Shown here piece after piece: positions 26,178-36,531 of a DNA stretch of 40,960 nucleotides; within the stretch, counting starts at the first letter, position 1, and the number at the start of each line of letters is the position of its first letter. The notes under the pieces are model-generated. The model made no database searches. It saw only the letters and a program-made list of their open reading frames with translations, and was not told where the DNA came from. This DNA is from Pseudomonadota bacterium (lineage in GTDB: Bacteria > Pseudomonadota > Gammaproteobacteria > Acidiferrobacterales > Acidiferrobacteraceae): assembly GCA_021841585.1 (NCBI GenBank), contig JAKBUS010000019.1:1-40960 (forward strand), in the 5' to 3' direction. Position numbers and translations under genes: made by a program.

Positions 26178-27990
26178 TCTCGCGATCCTGGCGGTGCTGG
26201 CCGCGATCCCCGGTGCGCAAGCCGCCACGCACGGGGGGCCGCTGGCGGCCTTCAAGGCCTTCTTCGGTCATCGCCAGAAACCGTTCCTCAAGCGCAGCCA
26301 GGCCTACCACCTGACGCTGAGCGCGCCCGGCACGAACGAATTGCTGGCGCGCTTTCGCATAGCCCATGGCTACTATCTCTATCGCGACAAGATCCGCTTC
26401 ACACTAAAGTCGCCCCGCCACGGCGTGACCCTGGGGCCGGTGGCCATGCCGCCCGCATCCGTCGAGAAGAACCGGGTGCTCGGCACGCTGTTCATTTACA
26501 AAAAATCCTTTACCTTGCCGCTGCCGCTCACCGGCGCGCGCGGCAACCAGCGCCTGATAGTGCGCGCCCACTATCAAGGTTGCGCCATTGCCGGCATTTG
26601 TTATCCGCCGGTCACGCGTACCCTGACCGTGCGGTTGCCGGGCCGGACCGCGGCTTTGAACGCGACCCATGCGGCCCCGGCGGCGAGCGCGCCCGCCGCG
26701 CCGCGCGCAAGGAGTCAGGATGCGGAGACCTGGTTCTGGGCGATTGTGAGCGCCTTCGGGGTCGGGCTGCTCCTGAGCTTCACCCCCTGCGTCCTGCCCA
26801 TGATCCCGATCCTCTCTGGCATGCTCGTCGGCCACGGCAAAGAGCGCCTCACCAAGCGCCAAGGCGCGCTGCTTTCGGTCACCTACGTGCTCGGGACCGC
26901 CACGACCTACGCCGGCGCCGGGGCGTTGGCGGGGGCCACCGGCGAACAGCTGCAGGCCTACTTCGAGAACGCCTGGGGCATCGGACTCTTGAGCCTTTTG
27001 TTCGTGCTCATGGCGCTGTCGTTGTTTGATCTCTACACACTGCAGATGCCGGGCTTCATCCAGAACCGGATCGCCGCGCGCGGTGAGGGCGTAAACCGCC
27101 GTTCACTGGCCGGCGCCTATGCGCTCGGCCTGTTGTCGGCCCTGGTGGTAGGGGCATGCGTGTCGCCACTGCTGGTGTCGGCGCTCGCCGTGGCGATCTC
27201 GAGCCACAGCGCCTGGCTTGGGGCGGCGATCATGTTCAGCATGGCGCTCGGCATGGGCGTGGTGCTGGTGGCCCTGGGGGTCGGCGCAGGCTACCTCCTG
27301 CCCAAGGCCGGTCCGTGGATGAACACCGTGAAATACGCCTTCGGCGTGCTGCTCCTCGGGGTCGCCATCTATCTGCTCGGGCTCTTGCCGGCGGTGCCCG
27401 TGCTGCTGTTGTGGGGCGCGCTGCTGATCATAGTCGGCGTCTATATGGGTGGTAGCCGGCTCGAATCGGGGGCCACGGGGTTTCAGCGGCTGCGCACGGG
27501 GCTTGGGGTGGTGCTGCTCGTCTGGGGGGTCCTGGCGCTCGTCGGGGGCCTGCAGGGCAACCGCGACCCCCTGCACCCATTGACCTTCCGCAGTGCCGGC
27601 GTGACCCGCGCCGGGGGCCATGCCCTGAAATTCCGCAAAGTCACGTCGCTCGCGGCGCTCGATCAGGACCTGGCGCGCGCGGCGAGCTTAAACGAGCCGG
27701 CGCTCGTGGATTTTTCCGCGAGCTGGTGCGTGGATTGCACGCGTCTGCGGCGCGAGACCTTCCCCGATCCGCGCGTCCAGAGCGCGTTGCGCGGCTTTAT
27801 GCTGATCGAGGCGGATGTCACCGCCAACACGCCGGCCACGCGCGCCATGAAACGCCGCTTCGGGGTCCTCGGGCCGCCGGCGATCCTGTTTTTCTCGGCG
27901 CAGGGACGACCTCTGCGCCAAAAAGACTTTTACGGCTACAAGGGTCCGAAGGCGCTGGCGCGCCTCGCGCATGAGGTGAAATCGATATGA
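26092..27990 (+). CDS. dsbD: Thiol:disulfide interchange protein DsbD
   Basis: About 632 residues. Signal peptide (about 21-44), periplasmic alpha domain with Cys 164 and Cys 170 (GCAIAGICYPP), eight-segment core with Cys 233 (SFTPCVLP) and Cys 356 (VGACVSPL), C-terminal thioredoxin domain with SWCVDC (546/549). Moves electrons from cytoplasmic thioredoxin to periplasmic DsbC/G and TlpA-like proteins. No start codon follows the cutA stop before the signal peptide; ATG 26092 or TTG 26104, inside cutA, must be used. Confidence 0.93.
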   Translation: MKSRRLWRSRSAAATRPTCNGLRTLFALSLAILAVLAAIPGAQAATHGGPLAAFKAFFGHRQKPFLKRSQAYHLTLSAPGTNELLARFRIAHGYYLYRDKIRFTLKSPRHGVTLGPVAMPPASVEKNRVLGTLFIYKKSFTLPLPLTGARGNQRLIVRAHYQGCAIAGICYPPVTRTLTVRLPGRTAALNATHAAPAASAPAAPRARSQDAETWFWAIVSAFGVGLLLSFTPCVLPMIPILSGMLVGHGKERLTKRQGALLSVTYVLGTATTYAGAGALAGATGEQLQAYFENAWGIGLLSLLFVLMALSLFDLYTLQMPGFIQNRIAARGEGVNRRSLAGAYALGLLSALVVGACVSPLLVSALAVAISSHSAWLGAAIMFSMALGMGVVLVALGVGAGYLLPKAGPWMNTVKYAFGVLLLGVAIYLLGLLPAVPVLLLWGALLIIVGVYMGGSRLESGATGFQRLRTGLGVVLLVWGVLALVGGLQGNRDPLHPLTFRSAGVTRAGGHALKFRKVTSLAALDQDLARAASLNEPALVDFSASWCVDCTRLRRETFPDPRVQSALRGFMLIEADVTANTPATRAMKRRFGVLGPPAILFFSAQGRPLRQKDFYGYKGPKALARLAHEVKSI

Positions 27991-28520
27991 AGGGACGCAG
28001 TCACGCGGTGTGGGCCGTGGTAGTCATCGGGGCCCTGGCGGCCGGTTTTGCGCTCGGGCGCTACACCGGGCCTCGGGCCCACGCGCGCCGCCGGCACGAC
28101 GCGCGCGTGCACTTCACCTTGCCCAATCTCGCCGGCAAGCCGCGGTCCCTCGACCACTGGCCGGCCAAGGTCTATCTGGTCAATTTCTGGGCCCCCTGGT
28201 GCCCGCCATGCCGCGCCGAGATCCCGCTCCTCATCAAGACCGCCAAGGCCGACAAGGCCCGCGGGCTCCAGGTGGTCGGTATCGCCCTGGATCGCAAGAC
28301 CAAGGTGGCGCGCTTTGCCCACGCCCACCACATCCCCTATCCGGTGCTACTCGGCGGGGAGCGCGGCCTGGAGATGCTGGCGCGCTTCGGGGACGTGCAG
28401 GGCGCCATCCCGTTTAGCCTGTTTGTCACGCCCCACGGGCGCATCTTGACCGGTCAGCTCGGGGCGTTTACCCGGGGCACCTTGAAGGCGGCCGTTGCCA
28501 CCGCGTTCAAGAGACGGTGA
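27987..28520 (+). CDS. TlpA/ResA-like thioredoxin, membrane-anchored
   Basis: The product is 177 residues. N-terminal membrane anchor (about 7-25, VWAVVVIGALAAGFALG), then a periplasmic TlpA-like domain with NFWAPWCPPCRAEIP and cis-proline AIPFSLF. It likely reduces disulfides of cytochrome c apoproteins or other periplasmic targets with electrons from DsbD, with which it overlaps by ATGA. Confidence 0.92.
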   Translation: MKGRSHAVWAVVVIGALAAGFALGRYTGPRAHARRRHDARVHFTLPNLAGKPRSLDHWPAKVYLVNFWAPWCPPCRAEIPLLIKTAKADKARGLQVVGIALDRKTKVARFAHAHHIPYPVLLGGERGLEMLARFGDVQGAIPFSLFVTPHGRILTGQLGAFTRGTLKAAVATAFKRR

Positions 28521-28552
28521 TTTGCCGGGAATTGCGGCGAAAAGCGGGTAAC

Positions 28553-28581
28553 TGGACAAAAACAGCGGATACAGGCACAAT
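28553..28581 (+). promoter_or_regulatory. Sigma-70 promoter of the aroQ-accBC run
   Basis: TGGACA (28553-28558), 17-base spacer, CACAAT (28576-28581); aroQ starts 32 bases later. It probably drives the long plus-strand run from aroQ onward. Confidence 0.6.
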
Positions 28582-28613
28582 GCGCGCACCGGGGATGTCC
28601 CGGCGGGAAACGC

Positions 28614-29057
28614 ATGGCTGATCTGCTCGTACTGAACGGTCCCAACCTCAATCTCCTCGGCACCCGCGAGCCGCGTCACTATGGCACCGACACCTTGGCC
28701 GTGATTGAAGGGCGCCTGACGGCGCTGGCTACCGACATCGGACATAGCATCGCATTCTTGCAGAGCAATGCCGAGCACGAACTCATCGCGCGCATCCACG
28801 AGGCGGCCACCGACGGCACGCGCGCGATCATCTTCAATCCCGCGGCGTTCACTCATACGAGCGTGGCCTTGCGCGACGCCCTGGGGGCGGTCGCGTTGCC
28901 GTTCATCGAGGTCCATCTCTCAAACATTCATGCCCGCGAGCCGTTCCGCCAACGCTCCTACTTTTCGGATATTGCCGCTGGCACGATCAGCGGGCTTGGC
29001 GCCTTGGGTTATGAGCTGGCCCTGATGGCTGCCATTTCCTACTTGCAACCTAGGTAA
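28614..29057 (+). CDS. aroQ: 3-dehydroquinate dehydratase type II
   Basis: The product is 147 residues. [18 protein letters not shown] with catalytic Tyr, [27 protein letters not shown] with catalytic His region, [13 protein letters not shown]. Dodecameric shikimate-pathway enzyme. Positioned just upstream of accBC, as in many gammaproteobacteria. Confidence 0.97.
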   Translation: MADLLVLNGPNLNLLGTREPRHYGTDTLAVIEGRLTALATDIGHSIAFLQSNAEHELIARIHEAATDGTRAIIFNPAAFTHTSVALRDALGAVALPFIEVHLSNIHAREPFRQRSYFSDIAAGTISGLGALGYELALMAAISYLQPR

Positions 29058-29064
29058 ATATCCC

Positions 29065-29514
29065 GTGGATATCCGCAAAGTCAAAAAACTCATCGAAATG
29101 CTCGAGGCCTCGCACTTAGGCGAGATCGAGATCAAGGAAGGGGAGGAGTCGATTCGCATCAGCCGGGGGTCCTCGGCGGCCCCGGCGCCGGTCGCCTCCG
29201 CACCGATGGCGGCGGCCCCCGCGCCAATACCGGCGCCGGCGGCAGGCGCCGAATCGGTGGCCGTCAAGGCCATGCCGAGCGGGCATCCGGTATCCTCGCC
29301 CATGGTCGGCACTTTTTATCGCGCGCCATCGCCGGACGCCCAGCCGTTCGTGGAGGTCGGCACCACCGTGAACGTCGGGGATCCGCTATGCATCATCGAG
29401 GCCATGAAGATGTTGAATGAGATCGAGGCAGACCGCGCCGGGGTCATCAAGGCGGTCCTCAAGGAAAATGGCCAGCCTGTCGAGTACGGCGAAACGCTGT
29501 TCGTAATCGAATAA
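29065..29514 (+). CDS. accB: Biotin carboxyl carrier protein of acetyl-CoA carboxylase
   Basis: The product is 149 residues. N-terminal helix region, an Ala/Pro-rich linker (about 38-72), then the biotinyl domain with [12 protein letters not shown] whose lysine is biotinylated. Starts at GTG 29065, seven bases after aroQ. Carries CO2 between AccC and AccAD. Confidence 0.97.
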   Translation: MDIRKVKKLIEMLEASHLGEIEIKEGEESIRISRGSSAAPAPVASAPMAAAPAPIPAPAAGAESVAVKAMPSGHPVSSPMVGTFYRAPSPDAQPFVEVGTTVNVGDPLCIIEAMKMLNEIEADRAGVIKAVLKENGQPVEYGETLFVIE

Positions 29515-29519
29515 CGATC

Positions 29520-30860
29520 ATGATCGACAAGGTGGTGATCGCCAATCGCGGGGAAATCGCCCTGCGCATCCAGAGGGCCTGCCGGACGCTCGGCATCAAG
29601 ACCGTGGCGCTGCATTCAGAGGCCGACCGCGACGCCAAGTACGTGCGGCTTGCCGATGAGTCGGTGTGCATCGGCCCGGCGGCCGCGGCCAAGAGCTATC
29701 TCAACATACCGGCGGTCATAAGCGCCGCCGAGGTCACCGATGCCGTGGCCATCCATCCCGGCTACGGCTTTCTGTCGGAGAATGCCGACTTCGCCGAACG
29801 CGTCGAGCAGAGCGGGTTCATTTTCATAGGGCCGCGTCCGGAGACGATACGGCTCATGGGCGACAAGATCTCGGCGATTCGCGCCATGAAGGAGGCCGGG
29901 GTGCCATGCGTGCCGGGCTCCGACGGTCCGCTCGACGGCGACGAGGCGCGCACGCTGGCGATGGCACAGTCGATCGGCTATCCGGTCTTGATCAAGGCCA
30001 CCGGCGGGGGCGGCGGGAAGGGGATGCGCGTGGTGCACTCCGAGGGCGCGCTCTTGAGCTCGCTCGCGTTGACCCGCGCCGAGGCCAAGGCGGCGTTCAA
30101 CAACGACGTCGTCTACATGGAAAAGTATCTGGAGAAGCCTCGCCACGTCGAGTTCCAGGTGCTGGCCGACGAACATGGGCATGCCGTGCATCTCGGCGAG
30201 CGCGATTGCTCCCTGCAGCGCCGCAACCAGAAGGTGATCGAGGAGTGCCCGGCCCCCGGCATCTCCCGCGACGTGCGCGAACGCATCGGCAAGATCTGCG
30301 TCGAGGCGTGTCGGCGCATCGGCTATCGGGGCGCCGGCACCTTCGAGTTCCTCTACGAGAACGGCCAGTTTTATTTCATCGAGATGAATACGCGCGTGCA
30401 GGTCGAGCACCCGGTCACCGAGCTCGTGACCGGCGTCGACATCGTCCAGCAGCAGATACTGATTGCCTCCGGCGAGCCCCTGCGCTACCGTCAGGAAGAC
30501 ATCGTGATGCGCGGACATGCCATGGAATGCCGCATCAACGCCGAGGATGCGACCACCTTCATGCCATCCCCGGGGCGTATCACTCAATACCATCAACCCG
30601 GTGGGCCGGGCATCCGCGTCGATTCGCATGTCTACAATAACTATGTCGTGCCGCCGTTCTACGACTCCATGATCGGCAAGCTTATTGCCTACGGGGACAC
30701 GCGCGAGACGGCGATGGCGCGGCTGCGGATCGCCTTGAGCGAGATGGTGGTCGATGGCATAAAGACCAACATACCGCTCCATCACCTGCTTTTGAACGAT
30801 GCGCTGTTCCAGGCCGGTCCGGTCGATATTCACTACCTGGAAGAACGCCTGAGGACGTGA
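29520..30860 (+). CDS. accC: Biotin carboxylase subunit of acetyl-CoA carboxylase
   Basis: The product is 446 residues, ATP-grasp enzyme. [38 protein letters not shown] (glycine loop), [43 protein letters not shown]. Length and motifs are standard. Five bases after accB. Confidence 0.99.
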   Translation: MIDKVVIANRGEIALRIQRACRTLGIKTVALHSEADRDAKYVRLADESVCIGPAAAAKSYLNIPAVISAAEVTDAVAIHPGYGFLSENADFAERVEQSGFIFIGPRPETIRLMGDKISAIRAMKEAGVPCVPGSDGPLDGDEARTLAMAQSIGYPVLIKATGGGGGKGMRVVHSEGALLSSLALTRAEAKAAFNNDVVYMEKYLEKPRHVEFQVLADEHGHAVHLGERDCSLQRRNQKVIEECPAPGISRDVRERIGKICVEACRRIGYRGAGTFEFLYENGQFYFIEMNTRVQVEHPVTELVTGVDIVQQQILIASGEPLRYRQEDIVMRGHAMECRINAEDATTFMPSPGRITQYHQPGGPGIRVDSHVYNNYVVPPFYDSMIGKLIAYGDTRETAMARLRIALSEMVVDGIKTNIPLHHLLLNDALFQAGPVDIHYLEERLRT

Positions 30861-30870
30861 GGGTACGCCC

Positions 30871-31740
30871 GTGAGCGTGAAGCTTTCGTGCATTGCCCGT
30901 GGTCTGCGCGTGGAGGCCCTGGGCCAGATCCTCGATGCCGCCGGCGCCCGCGCGCTGGCCTTCGAGGAGGTCCCGGGGGGGCCGGCCTTTTACGACGAGG
31001 GCCTGGCTTGCGAACCGCGCTACTGGCCACACACCCGCATCACGGCCTTCTTCGCGAGCGAGACCCAGGCGCGCTTCGCGCAGGAGATCGTCGCCGGAGA
31101 CGTCGAGGCGCTCAGCCGGGAGTGGGTGGCAGACGAGGGCTGGGAGGCGCTTACGTCACGCGACTGGCGGGCGTTCTCCATCACCGAGGGGCTGTGGATT
31201 TACCCCAACGATGAACAACCCCCGCCCGGAAGGCTCGCCGTGCATCTCGACCCGGGGCTAGCGTTCGGGACCGGCACCCACCCGACGACGCGCTTATGCC
31301 TTACATGGATCTACGACACCCTTGAGGGGGAGGCGCCACGCGGCCGCGAGATCCTTGATTTCGGGTGCGGATCGGGGATTTTGGCGATCGCCGCCTTGCT
31401 CATGGGGGCGCAGGCGGCACTTTGCGTCGACATCGACCCCCTGGCGCTGACCGCGACCTTGGACAACGCGCGGCGCAACGGCGTGGCCGAGCGGCTGCGC
31501 GCCGCCACGGGGCTTGCGCGCGACGACGGCCCCTATGGGCTGGTGGTGGCCAATATCCTGGCGGGCCCCTTGATCGCCCAGGCCCCGGCCCTCATGCGTG
31601 CCACCGCCGCCGATGGAAGGCTCGCGCTCTCCGGCATCCTCCCCGATCAGGTCCCGGCGGTGATCCAGGCCTTTCCGGGGTTCACGCTCGCCGCCCACGA
31701 GGACGAGGGATGGGTCCTCTTGCACGGCCGGCGCTCATGA
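30871..31740 (+). CDS. prmA: Ribosomal protein L11 methyltransferase
   Basis: The product is 289 residues, GTG start. Substrate-recognition N-domain, then LDPGLAFGTGTHPTTRLCL, SAM motif LDFGCGSGILAIAALLMGA and NILAGPLI. Trimethylates L11. Usual place after accC. Its stop overlaps the next start by ATGA. Confidence 0.96.
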   Translation: MSVKLSCIARGLRVEALGQILDAAGARALAFEEVPGGPAFYDEGLACEPRYWPHTRITAFFASETQARFAQEIVAGDVEALSREWVADEGWEALTSRDWRAFSITEGLWIYPNDEQPPPGRLAVHLDPGLAFGTGTHPTTRLCLTWIYDTLEGEAPRGREILDFGCGSGILAIAALLMGAQAALCVDIDPLALTATLDNARRNGVAERLRAATGLARDDGPYGLVVANILAGPLIAQAPALMRATAADGRLALSGILPDQVPAVIQAFPGFTLAAHEDEGWVLLHGRRS

Positions 31741-32372
31741 TCCTCACCCAATGCCCGTCGTGCCGCACCCTTTTCAGGGTCGACAACGAGGCCCTGGCGG
31801 CATGCGGCGGTGCGGTGCGGTGCGGGCAATGCGCGGCGGTGTTCCAGGCCGACGTCTATCGCCTGGACGGGGGCGCCATCAACGCAGCCGAGCAATCGCC
31901 GGCGCGCCTGTGGCCATTGACGGTCGCGGCCTTGCTGCTGGCCTTGCTGCTGGCCGCGCAAGGCCTATACGCGGCGCGCGCGCCGCTCGCCCGGCTGGCC
32001 CTGACAAGACCCATGATCCAGGCGCTGCGCCGGACCATAACCCTACCTTGGGGCCTACCCCACCCGGCGGCACTGGAGCGCTTTCATCTCTTGGCCGCGC
32101 GCGTGACGCAGGGGGCGGACGGGGTGCTGCGCATCCGCGCGCAACTCCAGAATGCCGCGACCTTCCGGCAGTCTCTGCCATTTCTGGGGGTGACATTGCG
32201 CTCATCGCGTGGCCGCGTCGTCGCGCGCGCGCACTTCCCGGCACGGGTCTTTCTGCGCCGCCCCCGGCCCACGCTCGCGCCCGGCGCGGTGGCCGCGGTG
32301 CGCCTTGGCCTGCGCGTCCCGGCGCGCGTGAGGAGCTGGCAACTCGCACTCCTGGCGGCCCCCAAACGATAG
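31737..32372 (+). CDS. Zinc-ribbon DUF3426 membrane protein
   Basis: The product is 211 residues. N-terminal MJ0042-type zinc ribbon (CPSC at 6-9 and CGQC near 29-32), one membrane segment (about 60-80, LTVAALLLALLLAAQGLYAA), then a DUF3426 domain in the periplasm (LLAARVTQGADGVLRIRAQLQNAATFRQSLPFLGVTL, RVFL). Found between prmA and dusB-fis in many gammaproteobacteria. Role unknown. The variable linker is short in this copy. Confidence 0.88.
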   Translation: MILTQCPSCRTLFRVDNEALAACGGAVRCGQCAAVFQADVYRLDGGAINAAEQSPARLWPLTVAALLLALLLAAQGLYAARAPLARLALTRPMIQALRRTITLPWGLPHPAALERFHLLAARVTQGADGVLRIRAQLQNAATFRQSLPFLGVTLRSSRGRVVARAHFPARVFLRRPRPTLAPGAVAAVRLGLRVPARVRSWQLALLAAPKR

Positions 32373-32398
32373 GTCTCCCCGCGCGGGCGTTTTGTCGG

Positions 32399-32421
32399 TA
32401 TGATGTCCGCCTTCCCGGACA
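32399..32421 (+). promoter_or_regulatory. -10 box and hairpin before dusB
   Basis: TATGAT at 32399-32404 followed by the inverted repeat TGTCCG-CCTTCC-CGGACA (32404-32421). It lies 6 bases before the dusB ATG. The -35 is weak. It may be an internal promoter of dusB-fis or a small operator. Confidence 0.4.
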
Positions 32422-32427
32422 CGACAC

Positions 32428-33408
32428 ATGCGCATCGGACCCTACACGCTCAAAAACACCTTGTTCGTAGCGCCCATGGCGGGGGTCACGGATCGCCCGT
32501 TCCGCATCCTGTGCCGGACACTGGGCGCCGGGATGGCGGTCTCGGAGATGGTCACCTCGCAATCGCTGCTGTATGGTTCCGAAAAGACCCTCCGGCGGGC
32601 CAATCACGAGGGCGAACCCGAGCCGAAGTCGATCCAGATCGCCGGGGCCGATCCCACCCTGCTTGCGGACGCTGCGCGCCACAACGTCGACAACGGGGCG
32701 CAGATTATCGACATCAACATGGGCTGCCCGGCCAAGAAGGTCTGCAACGTCATGGCCGGCTCGGCTCTGCTGCGCGACCCCGCGCTGGTGGCGCGCCTGC
32801 TTAGCGCCGTGGTCTCGGCGGTCGACGTACCGGTCACCTTGAAGATCCGCACCGGATGGGATCGGGACCATCGCAACGGCGTCGAGATCGCGCGCATGGC
32901 CGAATCCTGCGGGGTGGCGCTGCTTGCCGTCCACGGGCGCACGCGTTCATGCTTCTTCGAGGGCGAGGCCGAGTATGAGACGATCGCCGCCATCAAGTCT
33001 GCGGTACGCATCCCCGTGATCGCCAACGGCGATATCGACGGTCCTGAAAAGGCGCGCGCGGTGCTCGAGGCCACCGGCGCCGATGGCCTGATGATCGGGC
33101 GCGCCGCCCAGGGAAGGCCGTGGATCTTCCGCGAGATCGACCACTACCTGAGGACCGGCGAGAAACTGGCGCCGCCGAGCCGCGCCGAGCTGTACACGGT
33201 TTTGATGGGCCATCTGGAGACACTCTATGCGTTCTACGGGGAACATACCGGGGTGCGCGTGGCGCGCAAGCATATCGGCTGGTACAGCAAGGGCCTGGTG
33301 GGCGGCGCGGGCTTTCGCCACGCCGTGAACCAGGCGGGCTCGATCGAAGACCAAAGACGCCTGCTCGAGGACTTTTTCGGACAGGCACCGACGGGACTCG
33401 CGGCATGA
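32428..33408 (+). CDS. dusB: tRNA-dihydrouridine synthase B
   Basis: The product is 326 residues, FMN TIM barrel. VAPMAGVTDRPFR, SEMVTSQ, DINMGCPAKKVCNVMAGSALL (catalytic Cys in NMGCP), HGRTRSC, ANGDIDGPEKA, IGRAAQGRPW. Reduces U17 in the D-loop of tRNA. Fused to fis by an ATGA overlap; transcription of the pair is shared in gammaproteobacteria. Confidence 0.97.
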   Translation: MRIGPYTLKNTLFVAPMAGVTDRPFRILCRTLGAGMAVSEMVTSQSLLYGSEKTLRRANHEGEPEPKSIQIAGADPTLLADAARHNVDNGAQIIDINMGCPAKKVCNVMAGSALLRDPALVARLLSAVVSAVDVPVTLKIRTGWDRDHRNGVEIARMAESCGVALLAVHGRTRSCFFEGEAEYETIAAIKSAVRIPVIANGDIDGPEKARAVLEATGADGLMIGRAAQGRPWIFREIDHYLRTGEKLAPPSRAELYTVLMGHLETLYAFYGEHTGVRVARKHIGWYSKGLVGGAGFRHAVNQAGSIEDQRRLLEDFFGQAPTGLAA

Positions 33409-33710
33409 GCGAGGACAGACCGGCGAAGGCCGGACAGGGACCGCTCGCCGGATGCGTGCGCTTGGCCGTGGAGCGCTACTTCAAGGACCTGAACGGCCAA
33501 TGCCCGGGGACGTCCCTGTATGAGACGGTCATAGGCGAGGTCGAGGCCCCGCTCATCGAGACGGTCATGCGCCATGTCGGCCATAACCAGTGTCAGGCGG
33601 CCAAGATCCTCGGGATCAACCGCAATACCCTTCGGAAGAAGCTCTTGAGCTACGGGCTCGCCGAACGCCCGGACCCCCTTTCCCCTACACAAGGCAACGA
33701 ATTGTCATGA
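33405..33710 (+). CDS. fis: DNA-binding protein Fis
   Basis: The product is 101 residues. [20 protein letters not shown] dimer helices, then the helix-turn-helix [20 protein letters not shown] (61-80) and SYGL. The N-terminus (first 25 residues) differs from the E. coli Hin-activating beta-hairpin arm. A 13-residue polar tail follows the usual C-terminal Gly-Leu-like end. Overlaps both dusB and purH by ATGA. Confidence 0.95.
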   Translation: MSEDRPAKAGQGPLAGCVRLAVERYFKDLNGQCPGTSLYETVIGEVEAPLIETVMRHVGHNQCQAAKILGINRNTLRKKLLSYGLAERPDPLSPTQGNELS

Positions 33711-35257
33711 AAAGAGCGCTCATCAGCGTGTCGGATAAGACCGGCATCATCGATCTTGCCCGCGCGCTCCATGAGGCGGGCGTGGAGATCCTGTCGACCG
33801 GCGGCACGGCGGCACTCCTGAAGCAATCAGGCATCCCGGTCATGGAGGTCGCGTCCTACACCGGCTTTCCGGAGATGCTCGACGGACGCCTGAAGACCCT
33901 GCACCCCCGCATCCATGGCGGCCTGCTCGGGCGGCCGGACCGGGCGGACGACCGCGTGGCGATGCGCGACGCCGGGATCGGCGCCATCGACCTCCTGGTG
34001 GTCAACCTCTACCCCTTCGAACGCACCAGCCGCGACCCAAGCGCGAACGCGGCGCAGGTCATTGAGCAGATCGACATCGGGGGACCGGCGATGCTGCGCT
34101 CGGCGGCCAAGAATCACGAGCATGTGCTACCGGTGGTCGACAGCGCCGACTATGGGGTCGTGGTCGAGGCCCTGAAGAACCCCGCTGCCATCACGCCGGA
34201 CATGCGCCGGGGCCTGGCGGCCAAGGTGTTCGCGCACACCGCGCGCTACGACGGCCTGATCGCCCGCTATCTGGCCGGGGGGGCGGAGACCGCCGAGTCG
34301 CTGCCCGAGGTCTTGAACCTCACCTTCGTGAAGCGCTACGCCATGCGTTACGGGGAGAACCCCCACCAGCGCGCGGCGTTCTACGAGACCCCCGGCGCGA
34401 GCCCGGCGTCCATCGCCCAGGCCACCAAGATCCAGGGCAAGGAGATGTCGTTCAACAACGTCGCCGACGCCGATGCCGCGCTGGAATGCGTGCGCGCCTT
34501 CGCGGAACCGGCGTGCGTGATCGTAAAGCACGCCAATCCCTGCGGCGCGGCCCTCGGTGAGACCATGGCGGCCGCCTATGACCGCGCCTACGCCACCGAC
34601 CCGACATCGGCCTTCGGCGGCATCATCGCGGTAAACCGCCCCTTGGATGAAGCGACCGCATCACTGATCGTGGCACGCCAGTTCGTGGAGGTCATCATCG
34701 CCCCGGAGGTGAGCGCGCAGGCGGCGCGGGTGCTCGCGGGCAAGCCCGGCATCCGGGTGTTGGTCGTCAACATGAGCGAGCCCATGCATACAGGCCTCGA
34801 CTACCGGCGCGTGAGCGGCGGCCTGCTGGTCCAGGACCGCGACGTCCCCGAGGCCGAGATCAAGCTCGAGCCCGTCAGCCGCAGACGGCCGACCCCGGCC
34901 GAGACGCGTGATCTCGTGTTCGCCTGGCGTATCGCCCAGTTCGTCAAATCCAACGCCATCGTGTTTGCGCGCGACGGGCGCACGATCGGCATAGGCGCGG
35001 GCCAGATGAGCCGCGTCGACAGCGCGCGCGTGGCGGTGTGGAAGGCCGAGGAGGCCGGGCTCGACGTCAAGGGCTCGGTGCTCGCCTCGGACGCGTTCTT
35101 CCCGTTCCGCGACGGCCTAGACAGCGCCGCGGCCGCCGGCGTGACCGCCGTCATCCAGCCGGGGGGCTCGGTGCGCGACGCCGAGGTCATTGCCTCGGCC
35201 TGCGAACACGACATCGCCATGGTCTTCACCGGCCGGCGCCACTTCCGGCACGCCTGA
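33707..35257 (+). CDS. purH: Bifunctional AICAR transformylase/IMP cyclohydrolase
   Basis: The product is 516 residues. [14 protein letters not shown] and [16 protein letters not shown] begin the cyclohydrolase (MGS-like) domain. The transformylase domain contains [43 protein letters not shown] and [10 protein letters not shown]. Last two steps of IMP synthesis. Start overlaps fis by 4 bases; stop overlaps purD by one base. Confidence 0.98.
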   Translation: MKRALISVSDKTGIIDLARALHEAGVEILSTGGTAALLKQSGIPVMEVASYTGFPEMLDGRLKTLHPRIHGGLLGRPDRADDRVAMRDAGIGAIDLLVVNLYPFERTSRDPSANAAQVIEQIDIGGPAMLRSAAKNHEHVLPVVDSADYGVVVEALKNPAAITPDMRRGLAAKVFAHTARYDGLIARYLAGGAETAESLPEVLNLTFVKRYAMRYGENPHQRAAFYETPGASPASIAQATKIQGKEMSFNNVADADAALECVRAFAEPACVIVKHANPCGAALGETMAAAYDRAYATDPTSAFGGIIAVNRPLDEATASLIVARQFVEVIIAPEVSAQAARVLAGKPGIRVLVVNMSEPMHTGLDYRRVSGGLLVQDRDVPEAEIKLEPVSRRRPTPAETRDLVFAWRIAQFVKSNAIVFARDGRTIGIGAGQMSRVDSARVAVWKAEEAGLDVKGSVLASDAFFPFRDGLDSAAAAGVTAVIQPGGSVRDAEVIASACEHDIAMVFTGRRHFRHA

Positions 35258-36531
35258 TGAAGATCCTGATCGTCGGATCCGGCGGGCGCGAACATGCCCT
35301 GGCGTGGAAGGCCGCGCAATCAGCGCTGGCCTCCGAGGTGCTGGTGGCACCCGGTAACGCCGGCACGGCGCGCGAGACGAAGGTCCGTAACTGCCCCGTG
35401 GAGGCCACCGACATAACGGCGCTGATCGGGCTCGCGCGCCGGGAACGGGTGGATCTCACCATCGTGGGCCCGGAGGCCCCGCTGGTCGCCGGGATCGTCG
35501 ACCGCTTCACCGAGGAGGGCCTTGCCTGCCTCGGGCCGACAGCGGCCGCCGCGCGTCTCGAGGGCTCGAAAAGCTTTGCCAAGGCCTTTCTTTCGCGCCA
35601 CGGCATACCGACCGCGCGCCACGAGACCTTCACCGATGTGGCCGCCGTCACTCGCTACCTGAAGGACCATCCCGGCGCACACGTCGTGAAGGCCGATGGC
35701 CTGGCATCGGGCAAGGGCGTGGTGGTGGCGGAGGACGCGGCGGCCGCGCTCGCGGCGGCGACATCCATGCTCAATGGCGAATTCGGGGAGGCCGGCCGGC
35801 GCATCGTCATCGAGGAGCGCCTAATGGGCGTGGAGGCGAGCTTCATCGTGCTCGCCGATGGCCAAGACTATGTGGCATTCCCGACCTCCGAGGACCACAA
35901 GCGGCGCGACGACGGGGACCTGGGGCCCAACACCGGCGGCATGGGCGCATTTTCCCCGGCCTCGGCGGTGGATGCCGCACTCGAGGGGCAGATCCGCCGC
36001 GAGATCATAGAGCCGACCCTGCGCGGGCTGCGCGCCGACGGCCACCACTACCGCGGGTTCCTATATGCCGGTCTCATGCTGACCGCGGACGGCCCTAAGG
36101 TACTTGAATACAATTGCCGCTTCGGCGATCCCGAGACCCAGCCCATCATGATGCGCCTGCGCTCCGACCTCGTGGCCCTGGCGCACGCCGCCGTGCGCGG
36201 CGAACTGGCGGGCGCAACCCTCGAGATCGACCCGCAACCGGCGCTGTGCGTGGTGCTGGCCGCACGCGGCTATCCCGCGGCCCCGCGCAGCGGTGACGCG
36301 ATCATCGGTCTCGACGCCGCCGACCCCAAAACCAAGGTGTTCCATGCGGGGACCTGCGAGACCGGCGGACAGGTGCGCTCTTGCGGCGGGCGCGTGCTCG
36401 GCGTCACGGGCCTTGGCACGACTTTGGAGGAGGCGCGCGCGCACGTCTATCGCCGCCTCGGGACCATCGCGCTTGAGGGCGGGATCTACCGAAACGACAT
36501 CGGCCGCAGGCCCTACGGGGCCCGTTCGTGA
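35257..36531 (+). CDS. purD: Phosphoribosylamine-glycine ligase
   Basis: The product is 424 residues. [30 protein letters not shown]-grasp [48 protein letters not shown]. Makes GAR. Translationally coupled to purH (TGATG) and to hemF (GTGA). Confidence 0.98.
   Translation: MKILIVGSGGREHALAWKAAQSALASEVLVAPGNAGTARETKVRNCPVEATDITALIGLARRERVDLTIVGPEAPLVAGIVDRFTEEGLACLGPTAAAARLEGSKSFAKAFLSRHGIPTARHETFTDVAAVTRYLKDHPGAHVVKADGLASGKGVVVAEDAAAALAAATSMLNGEFGEAGRRIVIEERLMGVEASFIVLADGQDYVAFPTSEDHKRRDDGDLGPNTGGMGAFSPASAVDAALEGQIRREIIEPTLRGLRADGHHYRGFLYAGLMLTADGPKVLEYNCRFGDPETQPIMMRLRSDLVALAHAAVRGELAGATLEIDPQPALCVVLAARGYPAAPRSGDAIIGLDAADPKTKVFHAGTCETGGQVRSCGGRVLGVTGLGTTLEEARAHVYRRLGTIALEGGIYRNDIGRRPYGARS

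Noticed and set aside
29616-30893. Long minus-strand open frame opposite accC
   Set aside because: Antisense shadow of accC; no ribosome-binding site and no recognisable domain.
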